A DNA stretch of 58,539 nt from an uncultured bacterium. GTDB taxonomy: Bacteria; Planctomycetota; Phycisphaerae; Phycisphaerales; UBA1924. The stretch is taken from contig CAILKP010000126.1 of assembly GCA_903834785.1 (NCBI GenBank), forward strand, positions 1-58,539, written 5' to 3'. Every line of letters starts with the position of its first letter. Positions within the stretch are counted from its first letter, which is position 1. The position numbers and the translations under genes are program-made. A model generated the notes under the pieces. That model had not been told where the DNA came from. It was given only the letters and a program-made list of their open reading frames with translations, and made no database searches. This document shows positions 7,001-16,515 of the stretch, piece after piece.

Positions 7001-8521
7001 TCACCCCATCCGCTTCATCGCCGCGGCGGTCAGCTTCTTGCCCACTTCCCAGGCCGGGCCGGGGAAGGTGTGGATCGCGCCGATGGCTTTGTCAAATGCC
7101 GCGATGATCTCGTTGGCATCCTGGCGGCTCAGGACCAGCGCGGGGATCAGCTTGATCACGTCCAGCCGGTGCCCGGCCACCTGGGCCAGGATGCGGTGGT
7201 CGGTCATCAGCGGCATGATCATGCTCTGGCAGAACAGGCTCGGGTCGGCCTTGTGCAGCAGATCCCAACCGGTGGCCAGAGCGATGTTGCGCAGGCCGCT
7301 TGGGCGGGCAAACTCGATGCCGATGATCAGCCCGCGGCCGCGGACTTCCTTCATCATCGGGTACTTGGGCATCAGGGCCCGCAGGCCGTTCATCAGGTAG
7401 TCGCCCACATCGGCGGCGTTCTCAACGATGCGTTCCTGCCGCAGCACGTGCAGCACCGCCAGCCCCGCGACCATGGACAGGTCGTTCATGCTGAAGGTGT
7501 TCTGCAGCCGCGAGCAGTGGTTCATGCTCGGGAAGACCTTGGTGTGGATCCAGTCGCGGCTGAGCACCGCGCTGGTCGGCACAGCACCGGCCGAGAGCGC
7601 CTTGGCGCACACCAGGATGTCCGGCTGCCACGTGGTGCCGCCGCCATCGTGCTGGCAGGCCCACCACTTGCCGGTGCGGCCCAGGCCCACCTGAATCTCA
7701 TCGAGCACGAACAGCGTCCCGTGCTTGGTGCACAACTCGCTGGCGGCCTTGAGGTACCCGCTGTCGGGGAGGTTGACGCCCTTGCCCTGCAGCGGCTCAA
7801 CGACAAAAGCGGCAACATCCTTGCCGGCCAGTGCCTGCTCCAGCGCGGGCAGATCGTTGAACGGGATCTCCACGGTTCCGGGGACGAGGTTGCCGAAGCC
7901 GTCGCGGAACTCGTGATTGCCGGTGATGGCCAGCGCGCCCATGGTCAGGCCGTGGTAGCTGCGGTGGCAGTAGATGATCTTCTCGCGTTCGGTCGCGATG
8001 CGGGCCATCTTCATCGCCGCATCAATGGCCTCGGCCCCGCCGGAGGCAAAGAAGACCTTGCCCAGCTCGCCGGGGGCCATGGTCACCAGTTCCTTGGCCA
8101 GCAGTCCGGCGGTGCGGAAGATGCCGATGCCCGGCAGGTTGGGCAAGTCGGCCTCCATCGCCTGCCGCAGCGCATCGCGGATGAGGGGGTGATTGCGCCC
8201 GCAGGCAAAGACGGCGTACCCGCCCAGGCAGTCGATCCACCGCTCGCCCTTGTCATTAAACAGGTAAGCGCCCTGACCGCGGACGAACGGCACATCAAAG
8301 CCGATGGTCTTGAGCACCGCCGCGATCGACGGGTTGATGAACTCCTCGTGCAGGCCGAGCATCGCCTTGGGCGGGTTGGCCGCCAGCAGGCCGGCCAGGT
8401 CAAAGGGCTTGGCCGCGGCGGGGGTTTCCGGCCGCTGGCCGCCGGACCGCACGGTCCATCCGGCATCATCGGTGGTGGAACCGGCGAGCGAGGCGGGGTC
8501 GGACTGTTCGATTGTGGACAT
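7001..8521 (-). CDS. Class III (ornithine/GABA-type) PLP-dependent aminotransferase
   Basis: A 506-residue fold-type I aminotransferase. Visible features: 'SGGAEAIDAAMKMAR' (phosphate-binding Ser-Gly-Gly), 'YCHRSYHGLTMGALAITG', 'VVEPLQGKGVNLP', 'LFVLDEIQVGLGRTGKWWACQHDG' with the cofactor-binding Asp, and 'DILVCAKALSAGAVPTSAV' with the Schiff-base lysine. This is the class III plan of acetylornithine, GABA and related omega-aminotransferases; the substrate cannot be assigned. I chose the ATG at 8521 (MSTIEQ) over in-frame upstream starts because the extra residues are arginine/proline-rich noise. About 50 residues precede the catalytic fold. Gene stands alone. Confidence 0.88.
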   Translation of the reverse strand: MSTIEQSDPASLAGSTTDDAGWTVRSGGQRPETPAAAKPFDLAGLLAANPPKAMLGLHEEFINPSIAAVLKTIGFDVPFVRGQGAYLFNDKGERWIDCLGGYAVFACGRNHPLIRDALRQAMEADLPNLPGIGIFRTAGLLAKELVTMAPGELGKVFFASGGAEAIDAAMKMARIATEREKIIYCHRSYHGLTMGALAITGNHEFRDGFGNLVPGTVEIPFNDLPALEQALAGKDVAAFVVEPLQGKGVNLPDSGYLKAASELCTKHGTLFVLDEIQVGLGRTGKWWACQHDGGGTTWQPDILVCAKALSAGAVPTSAVLSRDWIHTKVFPSMNHCSRLQNTFSMNDLSMVAGLAVLHVLRQERIVENAADVGDYLMNGLRALMPKYPMMKEVRGRGLIIGIEFARPSGLRNIALATGWDLLHKADPSLFCQSMIMPLMTDHRILAQVAGHRLDVIKLIPALVLSRQDANEIIAAFDKAIGAIHTFPGPAWEVGKKLTAAAMKRMG

Positions 8522-8836
8522 GCGCGGAGGCCCTGGCATCTGGAAGGGGCGGCGAGCCGGGAAAACACGCACCGGCGGCTCGCAATACGGGAAGTTTACT
8601 GTAGTGACCGCGAGGGATCGGGCCCGGCAAACCGGGGCCGTTTTCAGGCGCTAGACCGGCCCCGCTCAGCCCCCGCTCGGTGGCGAACAGGCCCTGTCGA
8701 GGCCTGTGGGGGCCTTCGGGGGCCCGCTGGGGCTGCTCGCGGCGGGCAGGGGAGTTTCCTACGCTTGCCCTGTTGAACTTCCGGGCCCCGCGCCCGGCCC
8801 TTTGTGCCCTCCTTGCCCGATCATTTGGAGCATGAA
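8522..8836. other. Divergent intergenic region (aminotransferase / GH31)
   Basis: 315 bp between two divergent starts, so promoters for both must lie here. A TACGCT hexamer at 8759-8764 could be a -10 for the glucosidase gene. I found no convincing -35, hairpin or small gene. Confidence 0.4.
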
Positions 8837-11110
8837 ATGACGACCCGTTCCGTGCTGGCCCTCCTGTCTGTCACCGGCCTGTGCGCCGTTTTTGAGTGCA
8901 GCACCATGGCTCAGACCAAGACCACCGAAACCGCCGCCGCGGCGGGCTCCGCCGCCGTGCCCGGCCCCGTGCTTGCTGCCGGCAAGGGCGAGCTCGTCGA
9001 GGGCCCCTCCAAGCCCGTCGCCCGCTTCGTCGCCCCCAGCTTCACCGAGGCCGACGCCGTCGCGACCTTCGCCCTCAAGGCCCCGCTGAAGAAGGGCGGC
9101 GAGCTCCCGGCCGACTACAAGGTCAAGCCGCAGTTCGGCAAGACCGGCGGCACGGATGACCGTCACATCGTGCACATCCCCATCGAGGCGGGCACCTCGC
9201 TGTACGGCACCGGCGAGGTGGCCGGACCGCTGAAGCGCAACGGCTTCTCGGTTGAGACCTGGAACACCGACGCCTACGGCTACGACATCAACTCGCCCTC
9301 GCTGTACCAGAGCCACCCGTGGGTGCTGGCGGTGCGGGCTGATGGCACGGCCTTTGGCGTGCTGGTTGATACCACGTGGCGCACGCAGATCGATCTGTCG
9401 GCGGGCATCACCTTCCGCGCTCAGGGCAAGGCCCCGCCGGTGTACATCATCGATCGCTCCAGCCCGCAGGAAGTCGTCACGGCGCTGACTGAACTGATCG
9501 GCCCCATGCCCCTGCCGCCGAAGTGGGCGCTGGGCTACCACCAGTGCCGCTACAGCTACTTCCCTGAGGCCCGCGTGCGTGAGATCGCCGAGGGCTTCCG
9601 CAGCCGCAAGATGCCCGCATCGGTGATCTGGTTCGACATCGACTACATGGACAAGTACAAGACCTTCACCTTCGACAAGGGGCACTTCCCCGATCCGGCG
9701 AAGCTCAATGCGGACCTGGAGGCGATGGGCTTCCGCTGCATCTGGATGATCAACCCCGGCATCAAGAAGGAAAAGGGCTGGTCGCTCTCCGATGACCTGC
9801 TCAGAAGCGGCTACGAGGTCAAGACCGCCACCGGCGAGTCGTTCTCCGGTGCGGTGTGGCCGGGGCCGTGCAACTTCCCGGATTACACCAGCGATCAGGT
9901 GCGCGGTTGGTGGGCCGGTCTGTACCGGGCCTTCATGGCCGCCGGGATCGACGGTGTCTGGAACGACATGAACGAGCCGGCCATCTTCGATGTTGCCAGC
10001 AAGACGATGCCGGAGAACAACCAGCACCGCGGCGGGCTGTACTCCAGCGGTCCGGGCGTTGAGCCCCAGAAGGTGACCGCCGGCGACCACGCCCGCTTCC
10101 ACAACGTCTACGGCATGCTGATGGCTCAGGCCACCTTCGAGGGCATCAAGACCGCTAACACCGAGAAGCGCCCCTTCGTGCTCACCCGCGCCGGGTACAT
10201 CGGCAGCCAGCGTTACGCCGCGACCTGGACGGGCGACAACGCCGCGACCTGGACGGATCTGGAGCAGTCGATCCCCATGGCCATCAACCTGGGCATCTCC
10301 GGCCAGCCCTTTGCCGGCCCGGACATCGGCGGGTTCATCGGCAACGGCCCGGGCGATGCCGCCGAGAAGGCCGACCACTTCACCCGCTGGATGGGCATCG
10401 GCACGTTCCTGCCGTTCATGCGTGGCCACACCGCCAAGGGCAATATCGATAAGGAGCCCTGGAGCTTCGGCCCCGATGCCGAGACGGCCAACCGCCTGAC
10501 GCTGCAGCGCCGCTACCGCTTCCTGCCCTACATCTACACGCTCTTCCGCGAGGCCAGCACCACGGGCATGCCCGTCGTCCGCCCGCTGTTCTTTGTCGAT
10601 CCCAAGGACCAGGGCCTCCGCGGCGAGGATGACGCGTTCCTCATGGGCGACATCCTGGTTGTTCCGCAGTTGATGCCCGACCGCACCCGCGTGCTCACCC
10701 TGCCCAAGGGAATCTGGCGCAGCTTCGACGTCGTCGATGCCAAGCACCCCGCACTGCCGGAGATCAAGCTCCGCGGCGGCAGCATCGTGCCCGTCGGCCC
10801 GCTGATGCAGTTCCACAACGAAAAGCCCCTCGATGAGCTGGCCTTGGTCGTCTCGCTTGATGACAAGGGCCAGGCCAAGGGCATGCTCTACGAGGATGCC
10901 GAGGACGGCTTTGGCTACCAGAAGGGCGAGTACACCCTGAGCACCTACAGCGCCCGCACCGAGGGCGACAACGTGATCATCACGCTGAGCACCACCGAGG
11001 GCACCATGCCCCGCCGCGCCCGCACCATCAGCGTGCAGGTGCTCACCGACTCGGGCACCAAGACCGGCTCGGGCGAGGATGGCAAGCCCATCACGATCAA
11101 GCTCAAGTAA
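8837..11110 (+). CDS. GH31 family alpha-glucosidase/alpha-xylosidase, secreted
   Basis: A 757-residue exported glycoside hydrolase. The N-terminus (TTRSVLALLSVTGLCAVFEC...MAQ) is a signal peptide. An N-terminal beta-sandwich precedes the (beta/alpha)8 barrel, where the GH31 catalytic nucleophile is Asp377 in 'GVWNDMNEPAIF' and the general acid is Asp467 in 'WTGDNAATW'. 'WFDIDYMDKYKTFTFD' and 'FAGPDIGGFIGN' are further GH31 barrel segments. It should release alpha-linked glucose (or xylose) from oligosaccharides in the periplasm or outside. The ATG at 8837 follows GGAG by eight bases. Monocistronic, ending at a strong bidirectional-looking hairpin. Confidence 0.93.
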   Translation: MTTRSVLALLSVTGLCAVFECSTMAQTKTTETAAAAGSAAVPGPVLAAGKGELVEGPSKPVARFVAPSFTEADAVATFALKAPLKKGGELPADYKVKPQFGKTGGTDDRHIVHIPIEAGTSLYGTGEVAGPLKRNGFSVETWNTDAYGYDINSPSLYQSHPWVLAVRADGTAFGVLVDTTWRTQIDLSAGITFRAQGKAPPVYIIDRSSPQEVVTALTELIGPMPLPPKWALGYHQCRYSYFPEARVREIAEGFRSRKMPASVIWFDIDYMDKYKTFTFDKGHFPDPAKLNADLEAMGFRCIWMINPGIKKEKGWSLSDDLLRSGYEVKTATGESFSGAVWPGPCNFPDYTSDQVRGWWAGLYRAFMAAGIDGVWNDMNEPAIFDVASKTMPENNQHRGGLYSSGPGVEPQKVTAGDHARFHNVYGMLMAQATFEGIKTANTEKRPFVLTRAGYIGSQRYAATWTGDNAATWTDLEQSIPMAINLGISGQPFAGPDIGGFIGNGPGDAAEKADHFTRWMGIGTFLPFMRGHTAKGNIDKEPWSFGPDAETANRLTLQRRYRFLPYIYTLFREASTTGMPVVRPLFFVDPKDQGLRGEDDAFLMGDILVVPQLMPDRTRVLTLPKGIWRSFDVVDAKHPALPEIKLRGGSIVPVGPLMQFHNEKPLDELALVVSLDDKGQAKGMLYEDAEDGFGYQKGEYTLSTYSARTEGDNVIITLSTTEGTMPRRARTISVQVLTDSGTKTGSGEDGKPITIKLK

Positions 11111-11176
11111 GCCAAGCGCCGGTCCCGCGGCCATCTGGCCGCGGGGTGAGCCGAATATCTCAGTTCATCAAGCAAA

Positions 11177-11226
11177 CCGCCCGCCTGGTTGCTCCTGACA
11201 GGAGCATCCCAGGCGGGCGGTTCTTT
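11177..11226 (+). terminator. Rho-independent terminator after the GH31 gene
   Basis: A 12-bp perfect outer stem (CCGCCCGCCTGG at 11177-11188 with 11209-11220) extended by GCTCC/GGAGC and a five-base loop, then TTCTTT. It separates the GH31 gene from the convergent dehydratase gene. Confidence 0.9.
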
Positions 11227-11311
11227 AGGCCCGCAGAATAAAAAACGCACATCGCTTGGAGCGGACGTGCGTGGCGTGTGCGGGTGTCTGTTGTTGCCGG
11301 TGTGGCGGAAC

Positions 11312-11878
11312 TCAGCTCGGCAGCTCGCCGGGCGAGATGCCGGAGATCTGCGCCTCGTACACAACCTTGCCGTTGACCATGCCCTGGATGTTGCTTTCGA
11401 ACTTCTTTTCCTGGACCTTGATCTCTTCGGCCAGCAGCAGGAACTTGTCGCCCGGCTTGACCTGTCCGCGGAATGAGGCCTCGACGATGCGGGTGAACAG
11501 GGCCAGGCGGGGGCGGGGCCAGCGGCCGTTGTACAGCCAGCTGCTCAGCTGGGCACCGGCCTCAATCTGCAGCACACCGGGGACCAGCGGGTTGCCGGGA
11601 AAGTGGCCGTCGCACCAGAACTCATCGCCGCGAACGTTCCACACCGCCACGCCCCGCTTGTAGTCGGGCGTGTAATAGAGCAGGCCGTCGAGCAGGGCCA
11701 TCTGGCCGCGGTGGGGGTTCAGCCGGCCGATCTCCTCGCGCGTCAGCACAATCTTGCTGAGGTCAAGCGTCGAGAGGTCAAACAGTGGCGTCTTACCCGG
11801 GATGCGGGCTGCCGGGGCGGTCGCCGTCGCTGAAGCGGGGGCGGTGGTCGGGGCGGCGGTGGTGGCTTGGTCGCTCAT
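11312..11878 (-). CDS. FabZ/FabA-like 3-hydroxyacyl-ACP dehydratase
   Basis: A 188-residue hot-dog-fold protein. 'FWCDGHFPGNPLVPGVLQIEAGAQL' is the diagnostic FabZ helix, carrying the catalytic His (GHFPGNP) and Glu (QIEAGAQ). 'FTRIVEASFRGQVKPGDKFLLLAEE' follows as the usual second strand set. It should dehydrate 3-hydroxyacyl-ACP in fatty acid or lipid A precursor synthesis. It is longer than typical FabZ (~150) because of an Ala/Thr-rich first ~25 residues. The ATG at 11878 (MSDQAT) is preferred over an upstream in-frame start. It is not next to the lpxD gene at 46 kb, unlike the common lpxD-fabZ-lpxA order. Confidence 0.85.
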   Translation of the reverse strand: MSDQATTAAPTTAPASATATAPAARIPGKTPLFDLSTLDLSKIVLTREEIGRLNPHRGQMALLDGLLYYTPDYKRGVAVWNVRGDEFWCDGHFPGNPLVPGVLQIEAGAQLSSWLYNGRWPRPRLALFTRIVEASFRGQVKPGDKFLLLAEEIKVQEKKFESNIQGMVNGKVVYEAQISGISPGELPS

Positions 11879-12107
11879 GGCTAGTGCATGTCCGGGATCG
11901 GGAGATGGTGTGTGTGGCCGTCGCCTCAACGCGGCCCAGCGTATGTCACAACGCAGCGCGGGCGCGGCAAACTCCACCGCCGGATGAACACATCAGGGAA
12001 ACAGCCGGGGTGACCTGCACCGTCAGCTCAGGCCCCGATACCGCGAATGCAGCAAATCATCGGGCCGGCGCACCAGGCCAAAGCTGATGGCGCCGCGCCA
12101 GCGAGGA

Positions 12108-12311
12108 TTACTTGTCCGCGTCGGCCTTGGCCTCGGCCGGATCGCCAGCATCGAGCAGTTCCTCGCGGATCTGCTGGGCGGCGGCCTTGATCTCCTGCAT
12201 CTTCTTGCGGGAGCGAACCTTGGCAGCCTTGTTGCCGCCGAAGCCCTTCTTGAGGTCTTCTTCCGATTCGAGCACAAGCTTCTGGAGCAGTTCGAACGTT
12301 TGCATAGTCAT
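12108..12311 (-). CDS. Small basic histone H1/Hc1-like protein
   Basis: A 67-residue charged, helical protein: 'FELLQKLVLESEEDLKKGFGGNKAAKVRSRKKMQEIKAAAQQIREELLDA'-like composition, with the GNKAA-x-RxRKKMQEIK core found in Chlamydia Hc1-like and Bacteroidetes/planctomycete small histone-like proteins. Such proteins bind DNA and condense the nucleoid; that role here is inferred from resemblance. Two in-frame ATGs at 12311 and 12305 are possible. It is transcribed divergently from the S1 gene. Confidence 0.72.
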   Translation of the reverse strand: MTMQTFELLQKLVLESEEDLKKGFGGNKAAKVRSRKKMQEIKAAAQQIREELLDAGDPAEAKADADK

Positions 12312-12658
12312 CACTCTGTCAAAAGTACCGCGTGGGCGGGTCGCTGCATGATACGTCCAAGATCGTTCTCGGCCCAGCAGTTCACCCAAGTTCTCGCAGT
12401 CACGGAGGTTCTATACCCGCCAGGAGCCCGATGGTTCGCTGTAATCCGGGTTTCCTGCCACCTGTTTGTAATCTGAGCGGCATCGGCCTTGTGTTTGGTC
12501 CCTCGGGCCGGGTGTTATGAGGACCTTTTCCTCAGGTTTACTACACCGGTTTGACAGCGACCGTGGGGTCGGGCGGCTTGTGCCGCGTGTGCGGCCCGGT
12601 GCGGGCAAACCTTTGGCGAAGTCCGGGCAGGATCGAGGTTTCGCGGCCCGGTGCCCGT

Positions 12659-12727
12659 TATACTTGAGGTTCCCCATCTGCCAAACCGGGCCCATGTGCC
12701 CGGGGTGTGCGTGTCGCTGGTGCGACA
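12659..12727 (+). promoter_or_regulatory. Candidate promoter and hairpin leader of the S1 gene
   Basis: TATACT at 12659-12664 fits a -10 element; the -35 region is poor. The presumed leader of about 98 bases contains two clean hairpins: 12686-12703 (CCGGGC/GCCCGG) and 12712-12727 (TGTCGC/GCGACA, loop TGGT). Ribosomal protein S1 commonly autoregulates through its leader, so these may be involved; this is inference. The remainder of 12312-12658 shows no gene that I can support. Confidence 0.45.
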
Positions 12728-12768
12728 GGCTTGGTGGATCGTCGTCACTTGTTTTGAGTCCGCACCCC

Positions 12769-14409
12769 ATGGAATCGCAGAACCCTGCCGTCACTCCCGA
12801 CACGACCGTCCCCGCTAACGCCGCTGATGCGGCACAGGCGGGCGAAACGGCCCCCACCTCCACCGAGAAGGCCCCCAACCTCAAGGGCCTGCCGCAGATC
12901 AAGCGTGCGGAGGTGATCGGCAGCGAAGGACGCGACCCGGGTCGCCCCCCCCGTCGCGAAGAGCGCGGCGAGCGTGGTGCCCGTCGCCCCCTGCCGGACA
13001 ACTCCGGCCGGGCCCCGGTGCCGGACACCCGTTCCGTCCTGCGTGCGGTGACCGGCGAGGGTTCCTCGCTGGATGCCGACCTCAGCGCCGAGATCGAGGC
13101 GATGGTGGCTGACTTTGCCAGCACCGAGGACAGCAAGAGCAAGGTGAGCATCAAGCCCCAGCAGGCCGCGGCCATCCGTGGTCCGCGCGTGGTGCAGTCC
13201 GGCCGCGAGTACCGCACGGGTACCGTGGTCTCGGTCGGCCCCAGCGACATCTTCCTGGAGTTCGGCCCCAAGGAGCTGGGCGTGCTGCAGCGCACCCAGT
13301 ACAAGGAAGGCGACACGCTCCCGGTTCCCGGCGAGAAGCTGGAAGTCGTCGTTGACCGCTTCGAGGCCGCCGAGCAGCTGTTCATCTGCTCCAAGCCCGG
13401 CACGGTGCAGAAGGCCGCCTGGGAAATGCTCGAGATCGGCTCGGTGATCGAGGCCCGCGTCACGGGCGTGAACAAGGGCGGGCTTGAGCTGGACGTGTCA
13501 GGCCACAAGGCCTTCATGCCCGCCGGCCAGGTCTCTCTTGAGCGCGTCAATGACCTGTCGGTCTTCATCGGCGAGAAGTTCCCCTGCACGGTGGTGCAGA
13601 TCGACCGCCGCGGCTCGGGCAACATCGTGCTGTCGCGTCGCGACATGCTCAAGGCCGAGCGTGAGGAGAAGGCCAAGAAGCTCGCCGAGACCCTCTCCGA
13701 GGGCGCGACGATGGAAGGCACGGTCCGCAAGATCATGCCGTTCGGCGCGTTCGTGGATATCGGCGGCATCGACGGTCTGCTGCACATCAGCGACATGACC
13801 TACGACAAGGTCTTCCCCAGCGAGAAGAACGTCGCCAAGTACGTCAAGGAAGGCGACAAGATCCAGGTCCAGGTCCTCAAGCTGGATCTGGATGCCAAGC
13901 GCATCAGCCTGGGCATGAAGCAGCTGATGGACGATCCGTTTAAGACCAAGGTCGCCGAGATCGTCGAAGGCGCCGAGGTCATGGGCAAGGTCGTCCGCTT
14001 CACCGAGTTCGGCGCGTTCATCGAGCTGGCCCCGGGCGTTGACGGTCTGGTGCACATCTCCGAGATCGCCCGTCGCCGCATCGACAAGCCGGCCGATGTG
14101 CTCAAGATGGACGAGGTGATCCGGGCCAAGGTGCTCAAGGTCGACCCCGAGACCCGCAAGATCGCCCTGTCGATCAAGGCCCTGCTCCCCGTCGAGGCGC
14201 CGGCCGCCGGCAGCCGCGAGGCGATGATGGCCGACAAGCGCGCCGCCAAGGGCAAGGCCGATGCCGAGCGTCTGGCCGAGCTGACCAAGGAGACCCCGGA
14301 ACTGCGTCGCAAGCGCGAGGCCTTCCGCAACAAGGACCTCTCCGGCGGCTTCGGCAAGAAGTTCGACGATGGCGGCGGCCTGGCCGGCCTGCTCGGCAAG
14401 TTCAAGTGA
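12769..14409 (+). CDS. rpsA: 30S ribosomal protein S1 (four S1 domains)
   Basis: A 546-residue RNA-binding protein. After a disordered, charged N-terminus of about 145 residues, four S1 (OB-fold) domains follow at roughly 148-210, 223-291, 311-383 and 399-470. The last two are canonical ('GTVRKIMPFGAFVDIGGIDGLLHISDM', 'GKVVRFTEFGAFIELAPGVDGLVHISEIA'). A lysine/glycine-rich C-terminal tail (~75 residues) ends the chain. It should bring mRNA to the 30S subunit. Four rather than six domains is within the range for non-enterobacterial S1. The ATG at 12769 (MESQNP) is the most plausible start, although no strong ribosome site precedes it. A perfect terminator follows. Confidence 0.85.
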   Translation: MESQNPAVTPDTTVPANAADAAQAGETAPTSTEKAPNLKGLPQIKRAEVIGSEGRDPGRPPRREERGERGARRPLPDNSGRAPVPDTRSVLRAVTGEGSSLDADLSAEIEAMVADFASTEDSKSKVSIKPQQAAAIRGPRVVQSGREYRTGTVVSVGPSDIFLEFGPKELGVLQRTQYKEGDTLPVPGEKLEVVVDRFEAAEQLFICSKPGTVQKAAWEMLEIGSVIEARVTGVNKGGLELDVSGHKAFMPAGQVSLERVNDLSVFIGEKFPCTVVQIDRRGSGNIVLSRRDMLKAEREEKAKKLAETLSEGATMEGTVRKIMPFGAFVDIGGIDGLLHISDMTYDKVFPSEKNVAKYVKEGDKIQVQVLKLDLDAKRISLGMKQLMDDPFKTKVAEIVEGAEVMGKVVRFTEFGAFIELAPGVDGLVHISEIARRRIDKPADVLKMDEVIRAKVLKVDPETRKIALSIKALLPVEAPAAGSREAMMADKRAAKGKADAERLAELTKETPELRRKREAFRNKDLSGGFGKKFDDGGGLAGLLGKFK

Positions 14410-14454
14410 GCCCAGCGGCACACGTGAACTGGTGAGCAACACCCTGTGAAAGTG

Positions 14455-14493
14455 AAACAACCCTCCGGTGAAACGGAGGGTTGTTTGTTTTTG
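14455..14493 (+). terminator. Rho-independent terminator after rpsA
   Basis: AAACAACCCTCCG (14455-14467) pairs perfectly with CGGAGGGTTGTTT (14474-14486) around a six-base loop, followed by GTTTTT. It separates rpsA from the convergent secreted-protein gene. Confidence 0.93.
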
Positions 14494-14524
14494 GTGTTGG
14501 TTGTCGTGATCGTGGCTGAGTGCT

Positions 14525-16252
14525 TCAGCAGCCCAGCGCGAAGGCGTTGATGAAGGTAATAAAGTCGTTGCCGTCGATTGTGCCGTCGGGCGAGATGCCG
14601 ATGCCGGGACCGCCGGTGATGTCGGCGACGGGGCTGATCGTCGGATCGCCGATGGCGAAGCTGTTGAGAAACTCGATGAAGTCCGTTCCATCCACCGTGC
14701 CGTCGGAGTTGAGGCCGACGGGGCCATCGCCGGCGACATCGGCCACCGAGCAGGGGCACGGCGTGATGTAGAGCATGGCGGGCTCGCTGCTGACGATGCC
14801 GCAGTTGCTGGTGATGGTGCAGCGGAACATCAGCGGCTTGGAGAGCAGGGTGGAGCTGATCGGCCGGACCTGGAGGTTGGCGTTCTGAGCGTTTGTGGAC
14901 GCAACGACTTGGCCAAGCGAGTCGGCCGTCGTCGCGGTCAGCGGGCGCCACTCGCCGGTGCCTTCATCCTGCCATTGCCAGTTGAAGGTCAGTGGCGTGG
15001 TCCCGTTGGTTGCAACACGGAACATATTCAGGCCCGTTGAGCATGTCGTAATTCCCCGCGGCTGGGACGTGACGGCCAGTGCCTGCGGCGGAGAGATGGT
15101 GTACAGGGCAAGGTTGTTGGCCGGCGCGCCTCCGGCCGCGGTGATGGGGCCGCCTGCCGCGGCGATATCGCCGCTGGAGAGCGCGGCCAGCGACGCGGGC
15201 GTGCCGGTGAGCGGCGTGCCGACCGCCGTCCACGTTGTCCCATTGAAGCGGGCGATGGAGAACTGCTGTTCGGGAATCAGCGAGGTGATCGTCACGGAGG
15301 CGAGCACATCGCCGCTCGGTGCCAGCGTCAGCGCGTTGACCGTCCGCCGCAGCAGCGGCTCGACCGGTGAGAACGTCTGGCCGTTCCAACGCATGACACC
15401 GCTGACCATTCCGCCTGCTTGCGGGAAGCTGCCGCCCAGGAGCACATCGCCGCCGGGCAGTGACAGCAGCGCGGCGGCGTCGCCGGCGGGACGGTTCGTC
15501 AGTTCACTCCACGAGCTTCCGTCGAAGGCCAGCAGCGTCGGTGACGAGCCGGTGGCACCGCTCGTTTTGTTCGCCAGTGCCAGCAGCGTGTTGCCTGATC
15601 CGGTGGCGATCTTGACGAAGCTGATCGTAAAGCCAGCGATGACAGGTGCGGGGAACGCCGACCAGGCACTGCCGTCCCAGCGAGCGATGCCGGGAACGGG
15701 CACGCCGCCGGCGGAGGTGAAGTTGCCCGCGGCGAGCAGATCTCCGTTTGGCAGTCGGGTCAGGACCGAAACGCTGTCGGCGGATGCCGAGGTGCCCTGC
15801 AGACCGGAGCCGAGGGCGGACCAGCCGGTACCGTCCCATCGTGCGATGTTGCTCACGGCCAGGGGACCGGCGAAGTCGAAGTTGCCGGCCGCGTAGAACT
15901 CGCCGGTTGGAAGGGTGACGACAGCGTTCACGGTTCCTCCGGATTCCGGACGCGAGCCACTGCCGAGGCCCCCACCGGGCAGCGGCTGCCAGGCCGACCC
16001 GTTCCAGAGGCCGATGCCGTTGATGGTGACGCCTTCAAACGATCTGAAGGTGGGCGAGCCGAAGCCGAGCAGGCCCTCGGCGGCAGGGCCGGTGCCATTG
16101 GGGTCGAAGGTGGCGAGCTGGCGGACTGCGGCGTTTTGCACCGAGTTGCCGAAGCTGGGGACCCAGCCGGGCTGGCACTGGGCGGCGGCACCGGATGCTG
16201 CTGCCGCGATGAGGAGGACGGCCGTAACGCGCGAAAAACAACCGCTGGACAT
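14525..16252 (-). CDS. Secreted beta-propeller-like repeat protein with two C-terminal EF-hand/dockerin-like repeats
   Basis: A 575-residue exported protein. The signal peptide is 'FSRVTAVLLIAAAASGAAAQ'. Residues ~30-385 hold repeats of about 55 residues built on 'IARWDGTGWSALG...LPNGDLLAAGNFTSAGG', as in delta-60/kelch-like propellers. An Ig-like segment ('TSQPRGITTCSTGLNMFRVATNG...WQWQDEGTGEW...LMFRCTITSNCG') follows. The end has 'CPCSVADVAGDG', then two Asp-rich repeats (DGTVDGTDFIEFLNSF and DGTIDGNDFITFINAF) finishing in Gly-Cys. It shares this tail with the fragment at 2-151. Role is unknown; probably a surface or extracellular binding protein. The ATG at 16252 gives the signal peptide directly. 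Confidence 0.82.
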   Translation of the reverse strand: MSSGCFSRVTAVLLIAAAASGAAAQCQPGWVPSFGNSVQNAAVRQLATFDPNGTGPAAEGLLGFGSPTFRSFEGVTINGIGLWNGSAWQPLPGGGLGSGSRPESGGTVNAVVTLPTGEFYAAGNFDFAGPLAVSNIARWDGTGWSALGSGLQGTSASADSVSVLTRLPNGDLLAAGNFTSAGGVPVPGIARWDGSAWSAFPAPVIAGFTISFVKIATGSGNTLLALANKTSGATGSSPTLLAFDGSSWSELTNRPAGDAAALLSLPGGDVLLGGSFPQAGGMVSGVMRWNGQTFSPVEPLLRRTVNALTLAPSGDVLASVTITSLIPEQQFSIARFNGTTWTAVGTPLTGTPASLAALSSGDIAAAGGPITAAGGAPANNLALYTISPPQALAVTSQPRGITTCSTGLNMFRVATNGTTPLTFNWQWQDEGTGEWRPLTATTADSLGQVVASTNAQNANLQVRPISSTLLSKPLMFRCTITSNCGIVSSEPAMLYITPCPCSVADVAGDGPVGLNSDGTVDGTDFIEFLNSFAIGDPTISPVADITGGPGIGISPDGTIDGNDFITFINAFALGC

Positions 16253-16515
16253 GGGCACTCCTGACTGTCTTGTACTGCAACCGCATCCCGGACGCACCGC
16301 GTGGTCTTGCTCGACCGGGCCTGGGCATCCTCCCGCGGCTCCCTGCCGCGGGTGAGCCCGTCGATACGCGGCATCGCGAAGCGCGGTTCTGCGGCAGGTG
16401 CGACTTGTTGATAGATCACCCGCCGCGGCGAGGGTGCGGCGGGGTCGAGTGTTCAGCGGGAGTGGGGGAGCCGCGTCCGATGGCGGTCACGCGGGGAGCT
16501 GTGCCCGTCCGGGGG

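Noticed and set aside
8759..11134. 791-codon minus-strand open frame
   Set aside because: It lies antisense to the GH31 gene and its residues are the Gly/Ala/Asp-rich mirror of high-GC coding sequence.
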